Assembly: GCF_003369915.1 (NCBI RefSeq) | Contig: NC_046675.1 | Coordinates: 29,698,001 to 29,762,000, forward strand | Length of the DNA stretch: 64,000 nucleotides | Reading direction: 5' to 3' | Source of the DNA: Drosophila miranda | Taxonomy: Eukaryota > Arthropoda > Insecta > Diptera > Drosophilidae | Part shown: positions 43,898 through 53,638 of the stretch, piece after piece | Layout: every line of letters begins with the position of its first letter | Position numbering within the stretch: position 1 is the first letter of the stretch | Notes under the pieces: generated by a model | Database searches by the model: none | What the model was told of the DNA's origin: nothing | What the model saw: the letters and a program-made list of their open reading frames with translations, nothing else | Made by a program: the position numbers and the translations under genes

Positions 43898-45357
43898 ATG
43901 CCGCGACGCAAGCGCACCTTGACGAACAAAAACAGCGATACCGGCACGGACGCCGCGCAGCCGCAGCCCCCTCCGGTCAAAAGGATGCGCATTGCTTTCC
44001 AGGCAATGGACATACCCAAGCGACGCCAGACTGTGGGCACGGTGCTGGTATGCGGCACGGGCGACTTCGGCCAGCTTGGCTTGGGTGAGGATATCCAGGA
44101 GCGGAGGGGCCTTGCAGTGGTGGAGAACATTCCAGGTCCTGTGGACGTTTGCGCCGGTGGCATGCACAGCCTCGTGCTGACGGAGAGTGGCGACATCTAC
44201 TCGTTCGGCTGCAACGACGAGGGCGCCTTGGGGCGAGACACCAGCGAGGAAGGCAGCGAGTCGCTGCCCGCTCTGGTCCGTTTGCCCGGCAAGGCGGTGC
44301 GCATCTCGGTGGGAGACTCGCACTCCGCTTGCTTACTGGAGGACGGCAGCGTCTATGCTTGGGGATCGTTCCGCGACTCGCACGGAAACATGGGCCTGAC
44401 CATTGATGGCAACAAGCGCGTACCCGAAAATCTTTTGGCGGGAACTGTCTGCTGCAGCATCGCCTCGGGCTCCGATCACTTGGTCATATTAACCACCATG
44501 GGAAAAGTGTACACGATAGGATGCGCTGAGCAGGGCCAGCTGGGACGCATTTCAGAGCGTTCAGTGGACGGAGGGGGTGAGCTTTTTTCCCCCACATACC
44601 TACATATGCATGTGTCTTCCGAAACTACTTCCCTTACATTCCACCAGGTCGCCGTGGCAAGCGCGATTTGCTGCAACCGAACCAGTTGATCGTGCATCGA
44701 AGCAAGCCGTTCGAGGCCATTTGGGCCACAAATTACTGCACGTTCCTGCGGGAATCCCAAACAGAAACTATTTGGGCCGTCGGCTTGAACAACTTCAAGC
44801 AGCTGGCCTGCGATAAAGATGTGGTTCGGATTTTACATCCGATTAGGACTTCTCTTAAGCAGATCAATCAGATCTGTGGTGGCATACAACATACACTGTT
44901 TCTGAAGAATGATCAACGATGCTATGTCGTTGGTCGGCCAGAGTATGGACGCCTGGGACTGGGCAGCCAGCAGGACGTGGTGGCCCAATTAACGCCCACT
45001 ATTAATCTCCCTGCCAATATCGTCCATGTGGGATGTGGCGATATCTCTTCATATGCCATCACCGAAGATGGCAAGCTATATGCCTGGGGCATGGGCAACA
45101 GCTACCAGCTGGGCGTGGGCGACGGCGATGATCAACTGGAGCCGGCCCTTGTCGGAGGCAAGAGTATCCAAAACCGGAAGATGCTGCTTGCATCGGGCGG
45201 TGGCCAGCACGCTCTGTTTTTGGGCGAGGCTGATGCGAAGGAGCAAGAGGAATCAGCAGCCAGCTCGAGCAGCATGACGGACCACACTCCTATTGCCTCT
45301 TCAACTTTAATCGAGGAAACTCAAGTTGACTGCCCCCGAATCCAATTCGGTTTTTAA
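43898..45357 (+). CDS. RCC1-type Ran guanine-nucleotide exchange factor homologue
   Basis: Two exons, 43898-44576 and 44648-45357; 462 aa. RCC1 is the chromatin-bound exchange factor that makes RanGTP. After a basic start (MPRRKRTLTNKN) the seven-bladed propeller is seen as repeats with GTGDFGQLGLGE, VCAGGMHSLVLTESGDIYSFGCNDEGALG, VGDSHSACLLEDGSVYAWGSF, ASGSDHLVILTTMGKVYTIGCAEQGQLG, WAVGLNNFKQLA, VVGRPEYGRLGLG and YAITEDGKLYAWGMGNSYQLGVG. The N-terminal basic tail for DNA binding is kept. The C-terminus is short, ending ...DCPRIQFGF about 50 residues after the last blade, whereas I recall fly Bj1 being about 547 aa with a longer Lys-rich tail. It could be the Bj1 orthologue or a derived paralogue, so I withhold a symbol. 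Confidence 0.9.
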
Positions 45358-47288
45358 TTAAGACATGTTTTCCTAAGATACCTACAATACCATCACGGAG
45401 AACACCACAAACACTGCCAATGGATCTAAGATCTAAGAAAATTATTTGATGTTAAAATTTGTTTTTTATAATATTTGTTTTCCGTGTGCATCTTACAAGT
45501 TCCTTTATTATGTTATTCTAATAAACAAACTGATTTAGAGTAAACAAAAAATGAACGAAGTTTCGATTTGTTTGGCTCCGTAATGCTTTCAGGCTTATGA
45601 TACTGCTGTGGGATCTTCTAGGAAACTTCTAATGGAAGAAAAATATAGTAGATTGAGTAATAGACTATTTAAAGCCGTCTCTGGATATGGGATGCTGCAG
45701 AAAGCAATGTAGAAGAGATTTGTGGAATCTTTTGGGATACTCCTAACGATAAGGAACAGGTACACCTTATGATATTGGATAGGATAGGATTGGATATAGG
45801 ATTCTGTACAAAGGAACGTAGCGTATCTTTTGCGGAACTTCTAATGTAAGATAATAACACAGAATTTCGGCTATTGGCAGTGGCTATATGTAGACATTTG
45901 CCATGACTCAAAGCAGAGGTTTAACCTTTCGAAAGCCACTCTGGAATAAGGAATATCAATGCCTTTTGCATAGGTGAATAACCTTTTATTTAGGAATATG
46001 TCATCTGCCACTTTCCGCAAGCTAAAAGCAACTAGAAACAAAACGAGGGGGAACGTTGTGAGTTGCTGCGGACACCGCAACTCTACGGTTATACCCGATA
46101 CTAAGTCAGTACGGCTCTCCTCCGGCAGACGCCGCTAATATTAAACGACACGACAAAGAGTGCGTGCGAGAGAGACAGAAAATCAGTCTGAGCGTGACGT
46201 CGGGGGCTGCGTAGCCAGTGCAAATTGATTTGTTCCTTTTGGCTATAAAAATTATCTGATCTGATCCAGATTCAGCAATCTGATACATATGGTCATTATC
46301 TATGATTCTGCGTTTTTAGTTTTATCGAATGTGCAATATTGTGAATGCAACAGATTTTCGTCCTTTGTGGGGGCGGAAGGGGGTGGGGCGAAATTCTGAG
46401 ATATACGTTTTATAGTGAGATCTAACAGAAGTGCGGATACCAAATTTGGTTACTCTAGCCTTAATAGTCTCTGAGATTTGTGGATGCCCCAGATTTTCGT
46501 CCTTTGCGGGGGCGGAAGGGGGTGTGGCGAAATTTGGACACAAAACGGTCAAGGTCCGATATCACAGGAGTGTGGATACCAAATTTGGTTGCTCTGGCTC
46601 TTATAGGTTCTGAGATCCTTGAACTCATATTTTGCAATTGGCAAAGCCGACCATGAAACCTGTGTGTTAGAGAAAGACAGAGCGAGAAAGAATGAAATTG
46701 TTTTCTTGATTCTGGCTATAATCATTATTCGATCTGGTTCAGATTTTGCACTGTAAAAGATATGGTCATCCTCACCGATTCTGCGTTTTTGGTTTTATCG
46801 TATCTTTAAAAATGTGGATGCCACAGATTTTCGTCCTTTGTGGGGGCGGAAGTGGGCGGGGCGAAGTTTTGAAATATTTTTGTAGCAGTGACATATCACA
46901 GAAGTCTGGATCCAAAACATCGTTGCTCTAGCTCTTATAGTCTTTGAGCACTAGGCGCTGAAGGGGACGGACAGACGGACAGACAGACAGGGCTCAATCG
47001 ACTCGGCTATTGATGCTGATCAAGAATATATATACTTTATGGGGTCGGAAACGATTCCTTCTGGACGTTACACACATCCACTTTTACCACAAATCTAATA
47101 TACCCCAATACTCATTTTGAGTATCGGGTATAAAAAAAATTCTTATAGACTACTACAAAACAGTACGAATATGCCTGGAATCCACAAGGTCTTATAAATA
47201 TACAAATATATATTTTCCGTGTAGTGTTTATTGAACTATTAAAATTAAAAACTAGAAACCCCCGCTTGCCCATTGATTGCGCCACTCC
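45358..47288. other. Spacer with a large noncoding repeat
   Basis: RCC1 3' UTR (AATAAA near 45521), an unremarkable stretch to about 46040, and then the TIR-bearing repeat described separately. No gene is supported. Confidence 0.5.
46089..47133. mobile_element. Noncoding TIR-bearing repeat, about 1.05 kb
   Basis: A perfect 14-bp terminal inverted repeat, TTATACCCGATACT at 46089-46102 and its complement at 47120-47133, bounds a stretch with no coding capacity. Inside, a unit starting AGATTTTCGTCCTTTG and GGGGCGGAAG recurs near 46350, 46490 and 46825. The right end has alternating GACGGACAGAC steps and the TATATACTTTATGGGGTCGG block that is very common in Drosophila genomes. A hairpin-forming GAGTTG...CAACTC stretch at 46060-46084 lies just outside the left TIR and may belong to a longer element. 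No target-site duplication was seen. Looks like an old nonautonomous DNA element; family not named. Confidence 0.7.
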
Positions 47289-47861
47289 TCACTTGGGCGG
47301 CAGCTTGCCCATCATGCGGAGCTGCTGCATTTGCTGGGCCTGCAGCATATGCTGTTGTCCCGGTGGCATAGGGCCCACGGGCGACATGCCGCCTGGTGGC
47401 ATGCCCGGCATCAGGCCAGGACGTGGTGGCACCCCACCACCCATGGGCTGTTGCATGCCGGAGGGGCCCTGCAGCATGCCGGGATTGATGGGCGGCGTCG
47501 GACGATTGTGGACGCCCTGTTGGATGTCGGAGAGGCAGGCCTTCCACTCCTCCAGACGATTGTAGTGCTTCTGCAGGAGCGCCTCCTTGCGTTGGATCTC
47601 AATGCTGAGATCTTGGTTCTCGTCCTTGATCAGCATATAGGGCTTGAGGGTGGACACGAGGAAACGTTTTTGCAGGAAAAATGCCTCCATTTGGCGGGCC
47701 ACATCGATGAAGCGATTTGTTGTCTTTTGTACTTCCAGTTCGATTTCCTCTTTGTTGGTGCCAGAGTTTGGCTCCTGTTTTGTCAGTGATAGCAGGCAGG
47801 ACTGGAATGCTTCCTCGAACTCGTCCATCAGGTTTCCACTGCCAGGATCGTTCTGGGCCAT
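47289..47861 (-). CDS. MED28: Mediator complex subunit 28
   Basis: Single-exon 190-aa head-module-associated Mediator subunit that bridges activators and RNA polymerase II. The start MAQNDPGSGNLMDEFEEAFQSCLLSLTKQE matches the conserved MED28 N-terminus. The helical core continues with VQKTTNRFIDVARQMEAFFLQKRFLVS, PYMLIKDENQDLSIEIQRKEALLQKHYNRLEEWKACL in coiled-coil style. The last 70 residues are Pro/Gly/Met/Gln-rich, as in other insects. It is head-to-head with the neugrin-like gene, ATGs 392 bp apart. CAGTGTGACG at about 47910, close to the Motif 1 consensus, lies in its promoter. D. melanogaster CG5121 by memory. Confidence 0.95.
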   Translation of the reverse strand: MAQNDPGSGNLMDEFEEAFQSCLLSLTKQEPNSGTNKEEIELEVQKTTNRFIDVARQMEAFFLQKRFLVSTLKPYMLIKDENQDLSIEIQRKEALLQKHYNRLEEWKACLSDIQQGVHNRPTPPINPGMLQGPSGMQQPMGGGVPPRPGLMPGMPPGGMSPVGPMPPGQQHMLQAQQMQQLRMMGKLPPK

Positions 47862-47945
47862 GATTTAAGCGGATTTTTTATGCGAATTTAGAAAATTTGC
47901 CGGTCCACCAGTGTGACGACTCGATAAGAAATCGAACTTAGCCCA

Positions 47946-48160
47946 CTTAAGCCCCCTCTATTTAAACAGTTGAACGTCTTGAGGTAAATGGCGGCAAATA
48001 TTACTGATTGTAAAGTCTTCTAGTAGATCCATGCCATATTTCCTCTGAACTTAAAAAAAAAACGATTTCGTGAACTGCGCTAAAATTAAAACATGTTCAT
48101 TATTTTCGGTGGAATATTAAAATACCCTTGGCTTACAATGGGCTAATCATTGGTGGAATT
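47946..48160 (+). mobile_element. Dispersed repeat, left-end copy 4
   Basis: Starts AAGCCCCCTCTATTTAAACAG and runs colinear with copy 1 (ATTACTGATTGTAAA, TAGATCCATG, TTTCGGT-GAATATT, TACAATGGG) for about 210 bp, then stops. It lies inside the 392-bp gap between the MED28 and neugrin-like start codons. Confidence 0.75.
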
Positions 48161-48253
48161 GGTGGTTTTTAGGGATGATAGTTAGGCCGATAGTTCGCGT
48201 GCATGCCGCTGTTTATATAAAAAAATTAGTTTTAAATTAAATTGATATTTAAA

Positions 48254-49351
48254 ATGGCTTCCAGGATGGTTCAACGCTGTCTGCACACAGCACAGAGCTG
48301 CCTGAGGGCTCGCGTACCCCGTCGTGCCAATCCCGGCCTTGGCTATCAGCTGCAACAGCTGCAGGAACACGAACGACCCACAGCGAGGACCGAAGCTAGC
48401 GAGGATTATGCCGATCTGGAGTCGGATTTCATGGACGTACAGAAGACACATCGACAGCATGAGGCGCAACAGCAGGCGCAGCGCGATCGTGTGCGTCAGC
48501 TTATGATCAAACACAAGTATTTTCGCGATGTAAAGCTGCCCAATTTGCTGCTCCATGCGGAAAAGGAGCAGATACGTCTGCTGCACGAACGGCGACCGGA
48601 TGAGTGGACCATCGAACGTCTGGCCGAGAGCTTTCCGGCCACCCCGGAGATCGTCCAGAAGGTGTTGCGCGCCAAGTGGCGACCGAGGAATGTGACCAGG
48701 ATTCGTGCCCATGACGAGAGCGTCATGAGAAACTGGCAGCAGCTGCGGCAGGGAAAATGTGAGGTGGCCATACCCTCGGCTTTTCTGCAGCACTTGGAGA
48801 AGTTCTCGGAGCGACGACAGCAGGACTTGAAGCAACTGAAGCCGGAGGAATGGCCCACACGGCCAGCCCTCCCAGTGCCGCAGGGAAACGAGTTCCGGCA
48901 GCTTCTGGGAAGTGGAACTAAGACCAAAGAGGACCGTAACCCTCCCCAGCTACCTTCAGGCTATGCTGCTCCACCCGCAGCAGCAGAAGATGAAACCTAT
49001 TTGCTGGACAAAGTCCGCAATAAGCGAAAGATGCGTCTGCAGGAGCTCAAGGAGCTGCAGCTTGTTTCCGCCGTGGCAGAGGAGGCGCCTCCCCAACCAC
49101 CGCCCAGCAATCCCAGTGGCACGGGTTTCCTCTCTAGCTACGTGCAAAAGTTCGAGAGCAGCGAGATCGTCATCAGTGCAGCGGATCAGCAACGCTACGA
49201 GATGACAAAAGTCAAGGATCGCATTGTCATACCACGAAAACTGCATCGTGTGGGCGCCACGTACCGCGTGGAGGATGCCTACTACCATGATGACGGAGAG
49301 CTGCTCTATCGCGTCCCAGGCATGAAGGGTGGCATGAAGGGTGGTGTCTGA
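48254..49351 (+). CDS. Neugrin-like mitochondrial protein
   Basis: Single exon, 365 aa. Neugrin (NGRN) in mammals is a mitochondrial factor needed for 16S rRNA stability and mitoribosome assembly. The N-terminus MASRMVQRCLHTAQSCLRARVPRR is a good mitochondrial presequence: basic, Ser/Arg-rich, without acidic residues. The neugrin core is at about residues 75-165: RQLMIKHKYFRDVK, EKEQIRLLHERRPDEWTIERLAESFPATPEIVQKVLRAKW, close to human EQIRYLHKEFAESWSVPRLAEGF. The C-terminal half is Pro/Gln-rich with a conserved-looking end (DRIVIPRKLHRVGATYRVEDAYY). The ATG at 48254 was chosen over an in-frame TTG. It is tail-to-tail with Vps33B, with only 57 bp between the stops. Confidence 0.85.
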   Translation: MASRMVQRCLHTAQSCLRARVPRRANPGLGYQLQQLQEHERPTARTEASEDYADLESDFMDVQKTHRQHEAQQQAQRDRVRQLMIKHKYFRDVKLPNLLLHAEKEQIRLLHERRPDEWTIERLAESFPATPEIVQKVLRAKWRPRNVTRIRAHDESVMRNWQQLRQGKCEVAIPSAFLQHLEKFSERRQQDLKQLKPEEWPTRPALPVPQGNEFRQLLGSGTKTKEDRNPPQLPSGYAAPPAAAEDETYLLDKVRNKRKMRLQELKELQLVSAVAEEAPPQPPPSNPSGTGFLSSYVQKFESSEIVISAADQQRYEMTKVKDRIVIPRKLHRVGATYRVEDAYYHDDGELLYRVPGMKGGMKGGV

Positions 49352-49408
49352 ATCTTTTATTAAAAAATATAAATTGTATATAAAATAAAGATATCTGTGA
49401 GAAATTCT

Positions 49409-51508
49409 TCAGTTGCTGAAGGCAGCGGCGATTAGATCGCTTCCCGCCATTAGAGAGTCTGAGGCCACCGTGATGTGGGCACCCGTCAGTTTGGAGATGA
49501 AATCACAAGCGGCTATCTCCGCATAGTTGGCCCCGCCGACCACAAAAACAAAGAGATTACGTAGTCGCAGGGGAAACACATCCGCTTCCGCCCCACTGGA
49601 GGCAGCAGCAGGACCTGGTGGCTGTGTCTTTTGCTGTGCAGCATAGGCCTTGGGCGTCGTCTGTCTGCTGCTGTCCAAATGGAGTTGCATGCCCTCGATC
49701 ATGGCCAGCTTCGTGGACAACTCTTCAGCGGTGTTGGCGCGCAGCAGAATGGAGCACAGCTGTGCCACCAGGGGGATGTAGGTGCCATTGAACACAAAAC
49801 TGGGGCAGGACTGCACCTCCTTCGATGAGGCGGCACCATCCGGACCATCGCCGCAGGAGGTGAGCAGCTTCAAGCGATTGGCATTTGCCTGGAACTCGGT
49901 TTGCTGGAACTTGGGCAATGGGAGATTGGCCAGCAGCTTGGTGGGCGCCTTCTTTTCGGGCAACAGCTGGGGCAGCAGACCCGCTTGGGCAAGCTGCTGG
50001 AACACCCCCAACTCGCGATGGCCGAACATGTTGCAGTAGTTCCTGGCAAAGATCTGCAGCTCCTCGGGGGCCACGCCCGCGCAGTGATGGAGGAGGCACA
50101 GCAGTCGCAGGGTATTGTAGCGCTGGCCATCGGTCGTCAACAGTTCATCAATCTCCCCCAGCAGGCGCTTCCTGGACACATTATTGAGGATATCCTCCTC
50201 TAGGGCTTGAAGTCTACGAAAGTTTCCCAACATTTGGATAACGATTTCGCTGGCATTCAAATGCCGCAAGACTTTGGCTTTGAGTTCCGTGAGTTTGGGC
50301 AGCTTACGTGCCACGTAATCGTGCATCTCCTCCAGCTGCATGTCGTTCAATTTCTGCAGCTCCAAGCCCAAGGCCTTGACCTGCGCCCGTATCCAGCTGC
50401 TGGCCTGCGCAAAGTGCTTGTAGCGGTTGTCGCCATAGATCTCATCGGAGGCAGAGTTCAGGCGGACAGAGATGGGTTTGCTGCTGGCCCCCTTTGAGGA
50501 CTGCTTGCTCTGCAGCAGCTCCACGCGTTGGCTGCTGATCTTGTTCTTGGAATTGTCTACCACAATTTCGCCCGCTCGCTGCTGGAACACCTCCAGCAGC
50601 AGACCCGCATAGATGGCGGGGGTGAGCAGGCTCGAGGGATAGTCCTTGTCCCGATCGATGATCAGCCAGCCGCCATAATCGGGGGGACTGCTGGACTCCG
50701 GCAGCTTGCCCAGGGCCTGCAGCATTTGCAGGAGCTGCGCTGAGTGTGAGCCAAAGCTGAGTATCACCGCCGGTGGGCCACAGATCATTTGAAGGAGCCG
50801 CAGGCTCTGAGCCACGGCCGGCAGGGGCGAACTATCACCCTGGAGGTACAGGCACTCGTACAACTAGGGGAGTACACAGAGATTAGAAAGGATTTGAGGT
50901 GCCCTTGAGGTAAAACCCTTACATTCGGCAACTCCATGCTGAGGACACCCTGATCGAAGTAAATTAAATCCCAATTGTAGTGATGGAGCTGCACCAGGCC
51001 CCACAGACCCGCCTGCTCGAGCAGAGTCTGGTAGTACGTATAGCAGCTGGGCACACAGATGATGTGGTACATCTTTAGGGATACGTCGGGCGTCTCCACC
51101 ATGGCCAGGGGCTGCAGCTGCCGCAGGAGGGTCTGATATGTGCCCAACAGACTGCGTATCATGTAGATGTGCACCTCATCCGCGGCGCGTGGCAAACTCT
51201 GTTTGGCATCGTGCTTGTATATCCTCTGTATACCTTTAAGTCTGCAAGGACACATAATCATATGCGTTAAATCACATTTAAGGAAGCAAATTCCACCCAC
51301 TTTAACCAGGAGGCAGTGCAGACGTGTTCCAGCGGTTTGATGAGAGCGGGCTCCAGAATCAGCTCCTTTTTGCCGGGTATGGAGCACAGTATGGCTTGGA
51401 GCTGCCAATACACGAATCAGAAATCACATATTCGAGTGTTGGAAGCATTACCTTTTCCTGGGCCACCAGTTGAAATCCCTGCAGCTTCTTTTCCAGCGTT
51501 AGTTCCAT
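49409..51508 (-). CDS. Vps33B: Vps33B, Sec1/Munc18 family
   Basis: SM-family protein of the CHEVI/Vps16B complex, acting with SNAREs in endosomal and phagosomal fusion. Exons 51452-51508, 51301-51401, 50923-51241 and 49409-50863 give 643 aa (human VPS33B 617). The start MELTLEKKLQGFQLVAQEK was found upstream of a GTAATG donor. Family marks: LEPALIKPLEHVCTASWLK, HIICVPSCYTYYQTLLEQ-type sequence (in MYHIICVPSCYTYYQ), YNWDLIYFDQGVLSMELP, DRDKDYPSSLLTPAIYAGLLLE, KHFAQASSWIRAQVKAL, and FVFVVGGANYAEIAACDF at the C-terminus, the last being the end of SM domain 3. No membrane segment. A Ser/Gly/Pro-rich insert near 49580-49650 is not typical of vertebrates. Confidence 0.93.
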
Positions 51509-51652
51509 TATCATCTATTTATTTATCCATTTATCAGCTGATTGCAGACATTTAACAGGGGCGCCTAATTTTTTTAAACATACTTTCCTTTTTCTACCTT
51601 GCCGGCAACATGTTCTCTAGCCACAACAACTCGAGCCGCTTTATCATGGAAA

Positions 51653-51670
51653 GGTATGGACAACAGGCCA
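51653..51670 (+). promoter_or_regulatory. Shared 18-nt motif, second occurrence
   Basis: GGTATGGACAACAGGCCA, identical at all 18 positions to 28413-28430. It lies about 145 bp upstream of the Vps33B ATG. I do not recognise it as a named Drosophila core promoter or insulator motif. Confidence 0.5.
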
Positions 51671-51944
51671 AATTACGGTCCAGCATCATGACAGCATGAT
51701 ATGAACCTCACCTCACGTGTTTGATCAGCGATATGTTGTGATTGTTTACAAACCCTGTGGTATGTTAGGAATGTTAGCGGAATGAATGGCAGCAGAAAAC
51801 CCGCCCAGATACTTTTTGTTACATATTGAGCTGAAGGTATGTCTACGTTATATCATCAATCTATTAAATGTGCATAGTCACTTGTCACCCATTCACTTTC
51901 AAACAATTTCTATTTGGCGCGCACCACTCGTAACCAGTCGATAG

Positions 51945-51952
51945 TATCGATA
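51945..51952. promoter_or_regulatory. DRE (TATCGATA)
   Basis: Exact DREF-type site, about 440 bp upstream of Vps33B and about 1.1 kb upstream of the presumed first exon at 53 kb. It immediately precedes the right end of a dispersed repeat copy. Confidence 0.5.
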
Positions 51953-51984
51953 ACCGAACTTGAATCGGGTAAGGACCTCTTTTA

Positions 51985-52995
51985 ACCGGTAGTCAACAAT
52001 TCCATGCACAATGTTGCGGGCAACACTAATTTTCATACCCTGGGGAAATGGGTATTATAGATTGAGAATATGTTTGTCATCCCAAGCTCCAAAATAATTC
52101 TCTGTTTTAAATCTATTTCAACGATATTTTGCAGCTCATCGTCTTCCTACAGGGACCAAGAATAGGTATAAGGAGATATATGTATGTATATACACATACA
52201 AGATAAAAATCATATAAATGAATATGTCTAAAACATATCAATCTGAGCACGGCTCTTTATTCATTTCGTTTTATCTACATATTAAATTAACGAAATAGGG
52301 TATAAAAAAACTATACTACGGCTTACACACAACACGTACCAGCATCATTGCGGCATTTTTTGTGGAATTATTTTGTTTAAGCCTTTATTTTGGTCAAAAT
52401 ACAATAAAAGCAAGTATTTTTAACAAGCCATTCAAATAGAAAATAGATTCATTATTTGCTTTAAACTATGTGGGTATGGCTTAATGGTCTATGTAGCGAG
52501 AAATATTCAACGGAATATCAAAATTGACTAATATGAACGTTTTTTCCCATTTTCGCTAAAACCCTTTTTTTATTTTTTTTTTGTTAAAACCATCTTTTAG
52601 ACAAGATCCATTAAAAGCAATTATTTAAAATAGGTTAGTTACGTAGAAAATTGATTCATCAATCGTATAAAATTATGTGAGCATGGCTGGATGTTCGATC
52701 TAGCTAATAATATTCTACGGAATATCAAAATTGACCAATATGGTTTCCAATCCCTGATGGAGAACGATTAACCTATTATTCGCCAAGGGGGTATTTTAAT
52801 TTTCCACCGAAAATAATGCAAATGTAATAATTTTAGCGTCGATTAGGTGAAAAATATTGTGTTTTTTTTGTTAATTTAGAGGAAATATGGCATGGATCTA
52901 CAAGAAGAATTTACAATCCGTAATATTTTCCGCCATATACCTCCAGTCGTTAAACTGTTTCAAAATAGGGGGCTTTAGTGGGCTAAACTCGATTT
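51985..52995 (-). mobile_element. Dispersed repeat, near full-length copy 5
   Basis: Reverse orientation relative to copy 1, with the AAGCCCCC-type end at about 52970-52990 and the CCCCAGGGTATG / CAACCGG-type end at about 51990-52050. Internal units with GGAATATCAAAATTGAC recur near 52515 and 52720, about 205 bp apart. It shares the TAGGTCCCTG-like block (GGGACCAAGAATAGGTAT) with copy 1. No coding capacity. Confidence 0.7.
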
Positions 52996-53019
52996 CTTAT
53001 CGATTTACGGAACGCTATA

Positions 53020-53638
53020 TTGTTGTTGAGGAACAGCCGCGCCGCCCCCAACAACAGTAATTTCAAACACCCCAACGCGAGCGGAAGCCAGTCATTTCTT
53101 GCGCTTTGCGGGAATTTCGTGTTTTTTGCGTGTTTCGGAACCGTGTTTACCGCCGTCTTTGTCGCATTTATATGCTCTAGCTAAACGTAATCTATTACTC
53201 CGCGCCTCCTAAACAAATAGTCGTGCCGTCAGTGGCCAAAGTGCAATTGAGGAACCACAGCCTATTTCATACAGTGTCTGCCCGCGAAATTAATAGGCGC
53301 CGTTATCTTGTGGAGATATTTTCCTCCTGCATAACAGCCAAAGGCCAGCAATTCCTCTATCTCTCTCACACAAGAAAGAATAAATGTTTATGGAGTAGTA
53401 AAGTATATAAATGAATATATATATCATGTCCAGCTGAAACTAGAGGAAAATCAAAGTTTAACAAACGTGTGTTTATATTTGTGTGGCCGCAAGTGTAGTC
53501 CCGTTCACTCTCTCTCTCTCTGTGTTTCTGTGCGTGTTCGTTCGCGGGTGTTGTGTGTGAGTGAGCTGGCAAGCATGTGTTTGTGATTTTATGTTGAATT
53601 GAATGCCGCCCTCCGCGCGCTCTCTCTACAGTTACAAG
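53020..53638 (+). other. Probable first exon of a gene running out to the right
   Basis: GC-richer, unique sequence, containing (CT)n and TGTGTG stretches typical of fly leaders, ends at a strong donor AAG|GTAAGAGG (53639). The last 36 nt before it could code MPPSARSLYSYK from an ATG at 53603, in phase 0 at the donor, or the exon may be noncoding. The rest of the gene would lie beyond the window, which is consistent with the 10 kb of noncoding sequence that follows. The left edge is only approximate. Confidence 0.45.

Larger units (their letters stand above)
51509..51974. other. Vps33B upstream region
   Basis: Holds the Vps33B leader, the shared 18-nt motif at 51653-51670, a short inverted stretch (ATCATGACAGCATGAT near 51684) and a DRE at 51945-51952. 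No coding frame is supported. Confidence 0.5.
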
